64,000 nt of DNA from Longimonas halophila (GCF_002554705.1 NZ_PDEP01000008.1:64106-128105), one strand, 5' to 3'; positions 44,103-53,585 are shown, counted from the stretch's first letter. A program made the numbers and translations. Notes: generated by a model from the letters alone, not told the origin.

Positions 44103-45641
44103 CTACGCATCGTTTGGGGAATGCTGCTCCGACAAAACCGCCGTGATGGCAGCCCGGAGGTCGCTGGAGGTAAACGGCTTGCTCACAACGTGAGTAACAT
44201 GAGGATGGGCCGGACTCGTGTCGGTATAGCCGGAGAGGAGCACCACACCCAGCTCGGGGTGCCGCGCATGAACGGCCTCGGCCAGTTCAGCGCCATTCAT
44301 CTCGGGCATCCCAAAATCGGTAAACATGAGGTCGAAGGGGGTGTCAGACAGCACATCGAGCGCTTTCTGTGCCGATTCGACCGGCGTAACGGCATGGCCC
44401 TGGTGCGTAAGCAGCTTGTCGATCGTACGGCGTACCATTGCCTCATCATCTACGACGAGAATACGGCATTGCGGGGCAGACTCAGAATCGCCTTGGTCTG
44501 TGGAGGCAGACGGGCTCTCGGCATGATCGGCACAGGGGAACTGTAAGGTAAATGTGGTGCCCTTGGTGGGCGCACTGTCCACACGAATGATGCCGTTGTG
44601 CTCTTGTACAATGCTGTATGTGGCCGAGAGGCCCAGCCCGGTTCCGTCTTCGCCCTTTGTCGTAAACAACGGTTCAAAGATACGGGCCTGCACGTCGTCG
44701 TCCATGCCCATGCCTGTGTCACGCACCTGGACGGTCACGGCAGGTGCCGCCTCGGAGACCACCTCGGCCTCCCGCTGATACGGCGCGCCCATGTGGCTGG
44801 CGTAGGTGGTGAAACGCAGCGCTCCCCCCTCGGGCATCGCATGTACGGCATTCAGGATGAGGTTCACAAACACCTCGCGTAGCTCCGACGCTACACCCTT
44901 GATGGGCGGTGGATGCTCGTAGGCTCGCTCTACCTTAATGGTGATGCCCTGGCGGCGCGGTTCGTTGCGCCAGTAGGGCTGCGTAAGCGTGAGGCAGTCG
45001 TTGATTAGCGCTTCGATGTCGAGCGTCTCGATGTGCACCTCGGTATCATCACGGATGTAGCGCTGCAGCTTTTGGATGAGCGATGCTCCATCGGAGGCCG
45101 CCTGATGCACTGTGTTTAGCGATGATTGCACATCCTCGGGCAGCTTGTGCAGCACATTGGCCTCGCGCACCAGCTCCAGGTGCCCCATGAGTCCGCTCAG
45201 CAGGTTGTTGAGGTCGTGGGCCACGCCCATCGTCATGCGGCCCAGCGTCTCCATACGGTGGCGCTTCGTTTGCGACGGCACCCAGCTCGACGGCTCGGCC
45301 AGCACCTCGCCCGTAACCGTGATGGCCCCAATGCGGGGCCCATCGGATGCGACTTGACGTACAGGAATCACATTGAGCAGAATGGGAAGCGGCTCGTCGC
45401 GGCTGGGTGTCTGTGCCGATACGAGCAGCCCGGTTACCAGTGCGCCCGAGGCCGCCTCCTCCAGCGCTCCCATGGCGCGCTGCTGGTCGTCGTCGGGCAG
45501 GCGGCCCCATGGCGAGTGCGTAGCTCCCATCACATGGCGCCAGGCCTCGTTGCAATGCACAATCGTGCAGGGGGTGTCGGGCCGGGGGCGGGAGGCTGAG
45601 GAACGACACGACCATGTAGCAACAAGAAGTTCAGGATTCAT
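44103..45641 (-). CDS. Hybrid histidine kinase with C-terminal receiver
   Basis: A 512-residue soluble kinase. The N-terminal PAS-like region (about 1-125) is followed by HisKA with phosphoacceptor His142 in GVAHDLNNLLSG. The ATPase domain has NLILNAVHAMPEGG, DTGMGMDDDVQARIFEPLFT and GTGLGLSATYSIV. The C-terminal receiver has VVDDEAMVRRTI and acceptor Asp442 in FTDFGMPEMNG. No membrane segment is seen. It is divergent from the cystathionine beta-synthase gene; no separate response regulator is nearby. Confidence 0.92.
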   Translation of the reverse strand: MNPELLVATWSCRSSASRPRPDTPCTIVHCNEAWRHVMGATHSPWGRLPDDDQQRAMGALEEAASGALVTGLLVSAQTPSRDEPLPILLNVIPVRQVASDGPRIGAITVTGEVLAEPSSWVPSQTKRHRMETLGRMTMGVAHDLNNLLSGLMGHLELVREANVLHKLPEDVQSSLNTVHQAASDGASLIQKLQRYIRDDTEVHIETLDIEALINDCLTLTQPYWRNEPRRQGITIKVERAYEHPPPIKGVASELREVFVNLILNAVHAMPEGGALRFTTYASHMGAPYQREAEVVSEAAPAVTVQVRDTGMGMDDDVQARIFEPLFTTKGEDGTGLGLSATYSIVQEHNGIIRVDSAPTKGTTFTLQFPCADHAESPSASTDQGDSESAPQCRILVVDDEAMVRRTIDKLLTHQGHAVTPVESAQKALDVLSDTPFDLMFTDFGMPEMNGAELAEAVHARHPELGVVLLSGYTDTSPAHPHVTHVVSKPFTSSDLRAAITAVLSEQHSPNDA

Positions 45642-45835
45642 GATGGAAGCACCGGTGCATGATCAGGACAGAAGCGAAGTTGCTGGGGGAGCGTGCAATG
45701 CGTGCAAGAAACGGAAGAGTAGGCATCCAATACAAGTCCTGCTATGCCTTTTTATGTAACTTGACGTCGGCCTGCATGTACGAATGCATGTTGGGGCGTC
45801 TCTTTCATTTTGTATCACCGACCGTCTACACAACT

Positions 45836-47245
45836 ATGTGGCACGACAGCGTTTTGGGAACCGTGGGCAACACGCCTTTGGTGCGCATCAATAAACTGGC
45901 CGACGCGGTGCCATGTACCGTTTTAGGCAAAGTCGAGTTTTTCAATCCGGGTGGTTCGGTGAAAGACCGCATTGGCATCTCGCTCATTGAGGACGCCGAA
46001 GAGAAGGGGCTGATTGAACCCGGCGGTACCATTATTGAGGGCACAAGCGGCAATACCGGCGCGGGACTTGCGATCACGGCCATTGCAAAGGGATACCGGT
46101 GCATCTTCACGACAACCGACAAGCAGAGTCAGGAGAAGGTCGATGTGCTCCGTGCGCTGGGCGCTGAAGTGCTTGTGTGCCCGACTAATGTTGAGCCCGA
46201 CGACCCGCGTTCCTACTACTCCACGGCCCGCCGCCTGGCCGAAGAGATTCCGAATTCGGTCTACCTGAATCAGTACGACAACCCGTCGAACGTGGCGGCG
46301 CACGTAGAAACCACTGGGCCCGAGTTGTGGGAGCAGACGGAAGGCCGCATCACCCACTTCATTGCGGGCGCCGGCACCGGCGGCACCATTTCGGGCACCG
46401 GGCGCTACCTCAAGGAGCAGAACGAGGAGATCACAGTCGTCGGCGTTGACCCCCACGGCTCGGTCTTCCACAAGTACTTCCATGAAGGCGTGTTCGACCA
46501 CGACGAAATCTACCCGTACGTAACGGAGGGCGTGGGCGAGGATATTTTGCCCGAGAACATGGACTTCGATGTGGTCGACGACTTTGTGCAGGTCGACGAC
46601 AAGACCACCATGCAGATGACACGCCGCCTGGCCCGCGAAGAGGGGCTCTTCATTGGGCAGTCGTGCGGCATGGCAATGGCCGGCGCGCTGCAGTGGCTGC
46701 ACGACCACGAGGCTACGCTCGACGAAGATGATGTCGTCGTGGTCTTGCTCCCCGACTCGGGCTTCCGGTATCTCTCTAAAACCTACAACGACGAGTGGAT
46801 GCGAAGCCACGGCTTCTCGGAAAGCCGCACCAACGTCACCGTAGAGCATGTGCTCAAGCGGCGTTCAACGGATGCGCCCGTCATTGCTGCCTCTCCCAAT
46901 GACACACTTGGCTCCATTATTGAGCGGATGACCGACAAGGGCATTTCGCAGATGCCCGTGATAGATGCTGAAAACGAGGTGGTGGGGAGCATCACGGAAA
47001 CACAGATCCTGAACGCGCTGATTGCTTCCCCTGAAGCGCGCAACGAATCCGTTAAGACCGTAATGGGCGATCCGCTGCCGGTCGTTCCTCCGTCATTGCA
47101 TCTGGAGCATCTGTCAAGTTACCTTGAAAGCGGTGCCGGTGCTGTGCTTGTAGAGCATGACGCTGCCGACGGTACCTACGCCGTGATCACCAAAAGCGAT
47201 CTCATTGGTGCCCTCGCCCAGTCGAACGGAAACGGCACCCCCTGA
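45836..47245 (+). CDS. Cystathionine beta-synthase with CBS domains
   Basis: A 469-residue PLP enzyme that joins serine and homocysteine. The PLP lysine is Lys43 in NPGGSVKDR; the phosphate loop is GTSGNTGAGL, and AGAGTGGTISGTGRYLKEQN is typical of beta-synthases. The C-terminal third is a tandem CBS-domain pair (DTLGSIIERMTDKGISQMPV and the last 60 residues), absent from cysteine synthases. Reading starts at 45659, but ATG 45836 gives the family N terminus (MWHDSVLGTVGNTPLVRIN). Cysteine synthase is the main alternative. Confidence 0.9.
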   Translation: MWHDSVLGTVGNTPLVRINKLADAVPCTVLGKVEFFNPGGSVKDRIGISLIEDAEEKGLIEPGGTIIEGTSGNTGAGLAITAIAKGYRCIFTTTDKQSQEKVDVLRALGAEVLVCPTNVEPDDPRSYYSTARRLAEEIPNSVYLNQYDNPSNVAAHVETTGPELWEQTEGRITHFIAGAGTGGTISGTGRYLKEQNEEITVVGVDPHGSVFHKYFHEGVFDHDEIYPYVTEGVGEDILPENMDFDVVDDFVQVDDKTTMQMTRRLAREEGLFIGQSCGMAMAGALQWLHDHEATLDEDDVVVVLLPDSGFRYLSKTYNDEWMRSHGFSESRTNVTVEHVLKRRSTDAPVIAASPNDTLGSIIERMTDKGISQMPVIDAENEVVGSITETQILNALIASPEARNESVKTVMGDPLPVVPPSLHLEHLSSYLESGAGAVLVEHDAADGTYAVITKSDLIGALAQSNGNGTP

Positions 47246-47281
47246 TTGTCCGATCCTTCTTCTTACTTCCTCCCTGTTCAT

Positions 47282-47620
47282 ATGGCCACATTCGACCCCA
47301 ACACCGACGGCGACTCTGAGTTGAACATCGAGCTCACCCCCGAGAAAGCCGAAGGTACGTATGCGAACCTTGTTATGATTGCGCACTCGCCCGAGGAGTT
47401 CATTCTCGACTTTATTCGCGTGGTGCCCGGTGTACAGAAAGCCCGCGTCAAGAGCCGCATCATCGTAACGCCGCAGCATGCCAAGCGCCTGCTCAACGCG
47501 CTCCAAGATAACATTTCGCGCTATGAGGAAGCCCACGGTGCCATTGCCGAACCCGATGGCGATGATGGAGGCAACAACCCTCCACCCATGAATTTCGGAG
47601 GCTTCCGAGGCAAAGCCTAA
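47282..47620 (+). CDS. DUF3467 protein
   Basis: This 112-residue protein matches DUF3467: ELNIELTPEKAEGTYANLV, HSPEEFILDFIRVVPG and KSRIIVTPQHAKRLLNALQD. It is a small, widely conserved bacterial protein of unknown function. It starts 36 bases after the cystathionine beta-synthase gene and so is probably in its transcript; the bidirectional terminator lies beyond it. Confidence 0.92.
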   Translation: MATFDPNTDGDSELNIELTPEKAEGTYANLVMIAHSPEEFILDFIRVVPGVQKARVKSRIIVTPQHAKRLLNALQDNISRYEEAHGAIAEPDGDDGGNNPPPMNFGGFRGKA

Positions 47621-47710
47621 GAACCTGTTCTTGTTCGAATTTAACGGTTCGACCGAGGGCCGGTCGACCAAAACTACTTGGCGAACGAGAGCCCCCATGT
47701 GCTCCATTGC

Positions 47711-47745
47711 AAAAAAAGCCCGATGCGCTGTGCATCGGGCTTTTT
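47711..47745. terminator. Bidirectional rho-independent terminator
   Basis: AGCCCGATGC (47717-47726) pairs with GCATCGGGCT (47732-47741) over a five-base loop, with A7 on the left and T5 on the right. It serves the convergent DUF3467 (+) and DUF4252 (-) transcripts. Confidence 0.92.
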
Positions 47746-47844
47746 GATATTATGCTGGTTATGAGCCGGCGCAGGCTGTACAGTGCCGGGCGCTCCTCCA
47801 ACGCCCGAATGACAGCGTGTCCGTTATGGATATGGGGACGCGTC

Positions 47845-48435
47845 CTACTCCTGTGCGTTGCTGCTATCGGAGGGCGGCATCGTGTCGATGTCGACGCCGG
47901 CTCCGCCCATAAGTGTGCCCAACTCATCCGGCTGAATACGTCCTACGATGTTGATAAACAGCAGCCGGTCGTCAGAAGGATCGCTCATCATCATGGTAAG
48001 CCCCGACACCTCCTCATCGTCGTAACGCATGAAGAGCGACACGTCTTCGCCCTCATCGCGGACATGCATCACGCGCTCCCATCCGCTGTCGAGCAAGTCG
48101 TCGGCAAAGCGGTCGAGCAGGTCGGAGTAGTCAGCCGTCGCCATGTTTTCGGTGGGGAAGCCACGCATCTGAATTGAGCGTAGGTTTTGCATCAACCCCG
48201 CAGCGGCACTGTCCTCTTCGCGGGCGGCACGGCTGCGCACCATGTCGAGCAGGGCCCCCTGAATCGTAACTTCGATATTGGGGCGCATGTCAAGAGCATC
48301 AGCAACGCGGCTCAGGTCTACATAGCCGGGGTCGTTGGTTACACTATCCGACTGCGCCAGGCTCACAGGAGGGCCTGCAACACTGGTTATGCATAGAAGA
48401 GCAAAGGCAATGGTAAGGGAACGCAAAGTACGCAT
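47845..48435 (-). CDS. DUF4252 exported protein
   Basis: From ATG 48435 this is 196 residues with a signal peptide (MRTLRSLTIAFALLCITSVA). The body (VADALDMRPNIEVTIQGALL and SLFMRYDDEEVSGLTMMMS) fits DUF4252, which is typically encoded after ECF sigma/anti-sigma pairs in Bacteroidota. A TTG four codons upstream (48447) is an alternative start. It starts 14 bases after the anti-sigma gene stop. Confidence 0.78.
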   Translation of the reverse strand: MRTLRSLTIAFALLCITSVAGPPVSLAQSDSVTNDPGYVDLSRVADALDMRPNIEVTIQGALLDMVRSRAAREEDSAAAGLMQNLRSIQMRGFPTENMATADYSDLLDRFADDLLDSGWERVMHVRDEGEDVSLFMRYDDEEVSGLTMMMSDPSDDRLLFINIVGRIQPDELGTLMGGAGVDIDTMPPSDSSNAQE

Positions 48436-48449
48436 AGGAGGAGGCAAGG

Positions 48450-49094
48450 TTAGGGGGTAGCAGACGAGGAGGCGTCATCGTGCGCGTCGAAGAATGGACT
48501 TAGTGCACGCTCCATTTCGCGTTCGGCGGTCGTGCTGGCATCCTGACTTGCATCTGATATGTAAGCCAGTACCAGCTCCGCCTCGGCATGCGCTTGGGCC
48601 ACGTCCTCGTCGGTGTAGGGCGCTTCAATGTGGGATTCGGTTGGCGGTGCGGTATCCGAAGAAAGCTGAGGCAACACCGGGTCGGCGATGAGCCAGGCCA
48701 GCGCGGTAACGAGCACCGCCGCCAGGGCCGTGCTGTATGCGGGGCGCATCAGTACGTCGAAGGCAGCCGCCACGCGGTCGAGCCACGGGGGGCGCGCATC
48801 GGCAGACGAATCGGGAGCGGCGTGGCCTGCCGTTGCGGTTGCGTCTGCAGATGCACGCACCGTTTGGTCGAGGATCGCCTCGGTGCACTCCGGCGGGCAG
48901 GAAGGCGTAGGGTATTCATGCAACGCGGTACCAATCCGCTTGGCATGACGCACCTGCGTCTTCCAATGAGGCGCCGTTTCAAGCGCCGCCTCAAACCGCA
49001 CGGCCTCATCAGCAGGCAGCGTGCCGTCTACATAGGCCTCAACCCGCTCATCCATCCAGTCGTCGGGGGGGCGCGTCGAATTACGTGGGTTCAT
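48450..49094 (-). CDS. Membrane anti-sigma factor
   Basis: This 214-residue protein has a cytosolic N-terminal domain with WMDERVEAYVDGTLPADEAV and FEAALETAPHWKTQV (the anti-sigma helix bundle, without zinc-binding HxxxCxxC), then one membrane helix (AYSTALAAVLVTALAWLIA). The periplasmic tail is acidic. The first 14 bases overlap the sigma-factor stop region, so the pair is translationally coupled. It would hold the ECF sigma factor at the membrane until an envelope signal arrives. Confidence 0.82.
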   Translation of the reverse strand: MNPRNSTRPPDDWMDERVEAYVDGTLPADEAVRFEAALETAPHWKTQVRHAKRIGTALHEYPTPSCPPECTEAILDQTVRASADATATAGHAAPDSSADARPPWLDRVAAAFDVLMRPAYSTALAAVLVTALAWLIADPVLPQLSSDTAPPTESHIEAPYTDEDVAQAHAEAELVLAYISDASQDASTTAEREMERALSPFFDAHDDASSSATP

Positions 49095-49596
49095 AGTCGA
49101 GTACTTCAGCCAGTTCGTGACGTAGTTTCTTGCGACCGCGGTGGATGTACACCTTCACTGTGTTGATCGGCATATCCAGCGCGTCGCTGATTTCCTTGTA
49201 CTTCATGTTGTGGAGCTCCCGCATCGTAACCACGCTGCGGTACGGCTCGTCAATCTCGGCAAGGGCCGCATCCAGCCGGGTCTCAAAGTCAGCGCTCTCG
49301 GCATCGGCGTACGGATCAGCCTCCGCATCGGGCGCCCGGTGCAGGTTTTCGGAATCCACTGTAACCGACTTCCGGCGTGTTTGCCGCTTGCGCAGCAGGT
49401 CGATGCAGGCGTTACGCGTGACACGCATCAGCCAGGCAATCGCACGCTCATCGTCAACATCGTCGTAGTGGTTCCAGTAGCGGATGAACACGTCTTGCGT
49501 TACATCCTTCGCAGCCGCATCATCTTTCAGGTAAGCGCAGGCAAACCCGTAGATGCGATCTTGGTACTGGTGTACACGTTCAGTAAAAGCGTCCAC
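49081..49596 (-). CDS. ECF RNA polymerase sigma factor
   Basis: A 171-residue sigma-70 family factor. Region 2 is RIYGFACAYLKDDAAAKDVT, QDVFIRYW and WLMRVTRNACIDLLRKR; region 4 is RSVVTMRELHNMKYKEISDA and INTVKVYIHRGRKKLRHEL. I chose the GTG at 49596, just ahead of the family N terminus; an ATG at 49665 would add 23 residues with no family match. It is the first gene of a sigma/anti-sigma/DUF4252 operon. Confidence 0.9.
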   Translation of the reverse strand: MDAFTERVHQYQDRIYGFACAYLKDDAAAKDVTQDVFIRYWNHYDDVDDERAIAWLMRVTRNACIDLLRKRQTRRKSVTVDSENLHRAPDAEADPYADAESADFETRLDAALAEIDEPYRSVVTMRELHNMKYKEISDALDMPINTVKVYIHRGRKKLRHELAEVLDYEPT

Positions 49597-49799
49597 AAAA
49601 CAAGGGAGTGGGTGATGGAGGCACAAGCCGACAAAGGTGGGAGCATCTCCCGTGTTCACCCGCATTCACGTATCGAAGGAGATCTTTGTTACAGAGGCAC
49701 ATCGTTTCGATGTAGAAGCCGTAACCAGTGCATGTTTCCACACACTTTATCGTCTGCTGCGGCCTCACGTCTTCGTCTGCTTAGAGATCGCGACGGTTC

Positions 49800-50771
49800 C
49801 TACCGCCCCACCCCTTCCATGCCATCTTGCAGTGAGTACAGGATGCTCAGGTAGCTCTCGTACCGCGCGGGGTGGATCGCGCCCTCGTCGACGGCGTCTT
49901 TTACCGCGCAGCCGGGCTCGTGATCGTGCGTACAGTCGTCGAACTTGCACCCGTCAATGTAGGGCACGAACTCAACAAAGAAGTGGCACAAGTCAGCTGG
50001 ATGCAGGTCCAGAATGCCAAACTCGCGCACGCCCGGCGTATCCACAATGTGCCCCCCGTCGGGCAACGGATGCAGCGTCGCAAACGTGGTGGTATGGCGG
50101 CCCTTCTTGGTCTGTTCGCTGATGGTTTTCGTTTGCAGTTCCAGGTCTGGAGCAATCGCGTTAATCAGGCTCGACTTGCCCGCGCCCGAAGGTCCCGCCA
50201 CCACGTTCACCTGGTCGCGCAACGCGTCATGCCAGGCGGCTACGCCGTCGTCTTCGGTGGCGCTGGTGCAATACACCGGATAGTCGATCGCCCGGTAGCG
50301 CGCCGCCACGTCATCCACCTGCGCCTGCTGCTCGGCATCAGCCAGATCAATCTTGTTGATGACCAGGCCCGCCGGGATCTGATGCATCTCGGCCATCACC
50401 AGAAAGCGATCCACAAACGCCGGGTTCAGGGGCGGCTGCTGTACCGCTTGCACCGCCCATGCACGGTCGATGTTGGCCACCATGACATGCTCTTGCTCCA
50501 CGCGCCGCCCCGCCGCACGCCGACTCAAGCGGTTGCGACGCTCGTGGATATCCACGATCATCCCGGTTTCGTCGTCGGGATTGTAGTCGATCGTCACGCG
50601 GTCGCCCACCGCTACGGGGTTGGTCACATCGGTTTCGTTGAGGCGAAACTTACCACGAATGCGCGACGGCACCACCGTAGGCACCTCCTCCGGCGCATCG
50701 GCCACCTGCACTTCGTACCAGCTTCCCGTCGATCGCAGCACACGGCCCTCGTAGGCAGGCGCATCACTCAT
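49800..50771 (-). CDS. rsgA: Ribosome small-subunit GTPase RsgA
   Basis: This 323-residue circularly permuted GTPase matures the 30S subunit. An OB-fold N terminus (MSDAPAYEGRVLRSTGSWYE) precedes the GTPase motifs in permuted order: NKID (G4), GPSGAGKSSLINAI (G1), and DTPGVREFG (G3). The C-terminal zinc knuckle is CKFDDCTHDHEPGC. The length is normal. It is a single gene. Confidence 0.96.
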   Translation of the reverse strand: MSDAPAYEGRVLRSTGSWYEVQVADAPEEVPTVVPSRIRGKFRLNETDVTNPVAVGDRVTIDYNPDDETGMIVDIHERRNRLSRRAAGRRVEQEHVMVANIDRAWAVQAVQQPPLNPAFVDRFLVMAEMHQIPAGLVINKIDLADAEQQAQVDDVAARYRAIDYPVYCTSATEDDGVAAWHDALRDQVNVVAGPSGAGKSSLINAIAPDLELQTKTISEQTKKGRHTTTFATLHPLPDGGHIVDTPGVREFGILDLHPADLCHFFVEFVPYIDGCKFDDCTHDHEPGCAVKDAVDEGAIHPARYESYLSILYSLQDGMEGVGR

Positions 50772-51004
50772 AGGCCAAACAAAACAAGAAAAAAGAGATA
50801 ACCGTGCGGTTCAAAGCCCAATCGAGGTTGCTGATCCGTCTCGTATCTCTCGCTGGACTGTGGGGTACAGGGGGAAGCGAAGGTCGGCGCGCTGGCCCAC
50901 GTTGGCACCTATCCAGCAGTCGTTCGTAGGTCAGCTTGGTGGCCTGCTGTCTCGCGGGTCCAAGCTCCTGCCCACCTGCTCATTGCGGATCAGTTCGCGT
51001 GCCC

Positions 51005-51283
51005 ATGCCCTCCGATTCTCACCATCCCGACCCAGACCACCCCGACGCTGCTCCTGCAAGCGAGCGCCGCGTGGAGCGCCTCAACTGGCTGGGGCGCGTT
51101 GTGTATGCCGGCGGCGCCGTGCACCGATGGTCGCGCCGCGCTGCCGATGTGCTGCACGACCGCACCGCCACCGTGGCTGCGCGCTCGCGCCAGGCCTTCT
51201 ACGACGGACTCAACCCTGACATCGACGAGGCTACCGTTCTCCACGAGGATGACGCGTCGCATCCGCCCTCGCGCAACGAGTAG
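51005..51283 (+). CDS. Small hypothetical protein
   Basis: From ATG 51005 this is 92 residues, with a charged N terminus (DPDHPDAAPASERRVERLNW) and an Arg/Ala-rich helix (YAGGAVHRWSRRAADVLHD). No membrane segment or known domain is recognised. It converges with rmlA with eight bases between the stops. Composition fits a real gene, but the function is unknown. Confidence 0.5.
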   Translation: MPSDSHHPDPDHPDAAPASERRVERLNWLGRVVYAGGAVHRWSRRAADVLHDRTATVAARSRQAFYDGLNPDIDEATVLHEDDASHPPSRNE

Positions 51284-51291
51284 GCGGTCTG

Positions 51292-52170
51292 TTACTTGGT
51301 AGCCTCATCCTCCAACAACCGCCGCAGATACGTCCCGTACGGACTGTTACCGCAGGTTTCGGCGCGGTCGGCCACGGCCTCTGCATCGATCCAGTCGTTG
51401 CGGTAGGCAATCTCTTCGAGGCAGGCGACTTTCAGTCCCTGCCGCCGCTCGATGGTCGCAATGTAGTTGGTCGCTTCCCACAGCGCATCGGGGGTGCCCG
51501 TATCCAGCCAGGCCATACCGCGCCCCAAGCGCTCGACTGTGAGCGTGCCGCGTTCGAGGTAGGCGCGGTTTACATCCGTAATCTCCAGTTCGCCACGATC
51601 TGACGGCGCCAGGCCCGCTGCAATCTCAACCACATCGGCGGTGTACAGGTAGAGCCCCGTTACGGCGATGTTGGAGGGCGGCACGTCCGGCTTTTCGATG
51701 ATGTCGGTAACGGTGCCATCGGCATCGAAGTCGACCACGCCGTAGCGTTCGGGGTCACGTACCGGATAGCCGAATATGGTGCCCCCCTGTACGGTGGAGG
51801 CCGCGTGTTGCAGGCGCTGCCGCAGGCCATCGCCGTAGAACAGGTTGTCGCCCAGGATGAGCATGACGGGCGCATCCCCAATAAAGTCGGCACCAATGCG
51901 AAAGGCATCGGCAATGCCACGGGGGGCGTCTTGCGTGGCGTATGAGAGATCCAGTCCCCACGGTGCGCCATCGCCCAGGAGCGCCTCGAAGCGCGGGCGG
52001 TCGTGCGGCGTGGTGATGACGAGGATGTCACGAATGCCCGCCAGCATGAGCACCGACAGCGGGTAGTAGATCATCGGCTTGTCGTACACCGGAAGGAGCT
52101 GCTTGCTGAGTGCCTCAGTGGCAGGATAGAGACGCGTTCCGCGTCCGCCCGCCAGCACAATACCGCGCAT
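51292..52170 (-). CDS. rmlA: Glucose-1-phosphate thymidylyltransferase
   Basis: A 292-residue nucleotidyltransferase that makes dTDP-glucose, the first step to dTDP-rhamnose. The signature [20 protein letters not shown] is at the start, then [28 protein letters not shown] and [15 protein letters not shown]. rmlB, rmlC and rmlD are not in the window, so it is an orphan copy here; it may supply the polysaccharide locus. Confidence 0.94.
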   Translation of the reverse strand: MRGIVLAGGRGTRLYPATEALSKQLLPVYDKPMIYYPLSVLMLAGIRDILVITTPHDRPRFEALLGDGAPWGLDLSYATQDAPRGIADAFRIGADFIGDAPVMLILGDNLFYGDGLRQRLQHAASTVQGGTIFGYPVRDPERYGVVDFDADGTVTDIIEKPDVPPSNIAVTGLYLYTADVVEIAAGLAPSDRGELEITDVNRAYLERGTLTVERLGRGMAWLDTGTPDALWEATNYIATIERRQGLKVACLEEIAYRNDWIDAEAVADRAETCGNSPYGTYLRRLLEDEATK

Positions 52171-52235
52171 AGACGATCTGTGGATATATCAGGAAGTAGT
52201 GGGATATCTTTATGCTTCTTTGGAGCCGGTTTGGC

Positions 52236-52868
52236 CTACTCGTTCAACGAGTCGATGGAATGAATGTAGCGCGTCCAGAACGAAAGTACAATGTCGAAAT
52301 ATGTGCGGTAGAGGTCTTCGTCGTAGTAGTCTACGTGCGCAGGAGCCCGCTTGTGGCACTTATTCATGCGACGGAGAAATTCCTTCTTCTTACGGTCGAG
52401 TGCTTCCCAATCTATGTACCACCCTTGGGTGTGCAGATAGATCGTCACAATGAGTCGGCTGATGCGTCCGTTTGCATCGTAGAACGGGTGTACGCGGTTA
52501 AACCGCATGTAGAACTCGATTGATGCGGCCTTGGGAGCATCTGTATCCTGAAGTACCGAAAATGCATCGCCCAGGTCATCCGAAATATCTTCGGGGGGTG
52601 AACCCGAAAACCTCATCTTTAGACGCTGGGGACGCCGACCGCCAAAGCTCACCGCCCCTGCATATGGATCGGTAGCTTTCCTGAAGTCGCCTGCATTTTT
52701 GAGAATACCGGCGTACAGCCCGTGGTGAAAAATACGGGCCGATTTGGGAAGCACCTCGCTGGCATGGTCTACGAGAGCGCCATCGTTTACAAGCGCCTGG
52801 GCCATCGTCTCGTATTCGCGTTCCAATATCGCATACCGTGTGCGAATTTTTTTCTTGGGCGACTTCAA
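52236..52868 (-). CDS. Fic-family toxin (5' part disrupted)
   Basis: The continuous frame gives 210 residues from MKSPKKKIRTRYAIL. The Fic catalytic loop reads HPFYDANGRISR, with Ala where most have Gly; it would AMPylate or otherwise modify a target. A normal N terminus (ERPTQAAISNELDYLAELI, then RDFGVNPEIPVEVAQEK) is encoded upstream in another frame up to 52959. It would join perfectly if the A7 run at 52847-52853 had six bases. That upstream frame has no ATG, GTG or TTG start. The gene is thus frameshifted or uses an internal start. Confidence 0.72.
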   Translation of the reverse strand: MKSPKKKIRTRYAILEREYETMAQALVNDGALVDHASEVLPKSARIFHHGLYAGILKNAGDFRKATDPYAGAVSFGGRRPQRLKMRFSGSPPEDISDDLGDAFSVLQDTDAPKAASIEFYMRFNRVHPFYDANGRISRLIVTIYLHTQGWYIDWEALDRKKKEFLRRMNKCHKRAPAHVDYYDEDLYRTYFDIVLSFWTRYIHSIDSLNE

Positions 52869-52959
52869 CAGGTATCTCCGGATTGACGCCGAAGTCGCGG
52901 ATAAGCTCGGCCAGATAGTCGAGTTCGTTTGAAATAGCCGCCTGTGTCGGTCGTTCTAC
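52869..52959 (-). pseudogene. Displaced N-terminal part of the Fic gene
   Basis: In the frame offset from the Fic frame, 52959-52847 encodes an acidic helical N terminus typical of Fic proteins paired with Panacea. It overlaps the end of the Panacea gene. The first codon is GTA, after an in-frame TAA, so no canonical start exists. See the finding on the frameshift. Confidence 0.6.
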
Positions 52960-53585
52960 TCGGAGGCGAGTGCTTTAAAACGATCTACGGTGCGATCTAT
53001 GTATTTACCAGCTTCATAAAGATGATGCCGGTACGCGTTGTACGACGGATAAACCGAGGCCTTCTGTGCCTCTTCGTCTGTCATGTCCAGGACATATGCA
53101 TAGCTCAAGTTGCTCGCCACTGGATAGAACGGTCCGTTCTCGGGATCGAACGGAAAGTTTTTGGCAAACCGCTGCGTCTGGTAGTACGACCGGATAGCAG
53201 ACTCTGGAATGATTTCGTTTTTCGAGGTCTGCTGCCACGGCGCATCGTGGTGTATCAGAACCGAGAGTGTGAGTGCGCTAAGTGGTGCGTAGCTCGTAAT
53301 GACCATATCCGCAACAGCACGGGCCTGCTCGCTCCAATCAGATGGTGGAGCGCTGTGCCTGGAGGCGATGGACTCGCTCCCGTAGCTCCGATACCAATGG
53401 TACACCGACGGGTTTACAGGACCGTTGTCCCACTTCTCAAAGGACAAGGACATAGTTTTGTGTCCAGCTACCAGCCCCCACGCTTTCACGTAATAAAGAA
53501 GCTTTTGAAGCTTCATCGGCGTCACATCGCCGTATGGGCTGGCCTCCCTGACAACGTATTGCGCCAACGAACGCATACTGTTCAT
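52956..53585 (-). CDS. Panacea-domain antitoxin (DUF4065)
   Basis: A 209-residue protein. LAQYVVREASPYGDVTPMKL then QKLLYYVKAWGLVAG and FEKWDNGPVNPSVYHWYRSY are the Panacea/DUF4065 (SocA/GepA-like) signature; the domain neutralises many unrelated toxins, including Fic proteins. The C-terminal half is an extra domain of about 90 residues (ASNLSYAYVLDMTDEEAQ). The frame opens at 53645; ATG 53585 is preferred, with 53576 the next option. It precedes and overlaps the Fic gene. Confidence 0.85.
   Translation of the reverse strand: MNSMRSLAQYVVREASPYGDVTPMKLQKLLYYVKAWGLVAGHKTMSLSFEKWDNGPVNPSVYHWYRSYGSESIASRHSAPPSDWSEQARAVADMVITSYAPLSALTLSVLIHHDAPWQQTSKNEIIPESAIRSYYQTQRFAKNFPFDPENGPFYPVASNLSYAYVLDMTDEEAQKASVYPSYNAYRHHLYEAGKYIDRTVDRFKALASE

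Noticed and set aside
45642..45835. A riboswitch or SAM-type leader before the cystathionine beta-synthase gene
   Set aside because: No conserved stems or motif of a known class could be seen in the 194-base divergent spacer.
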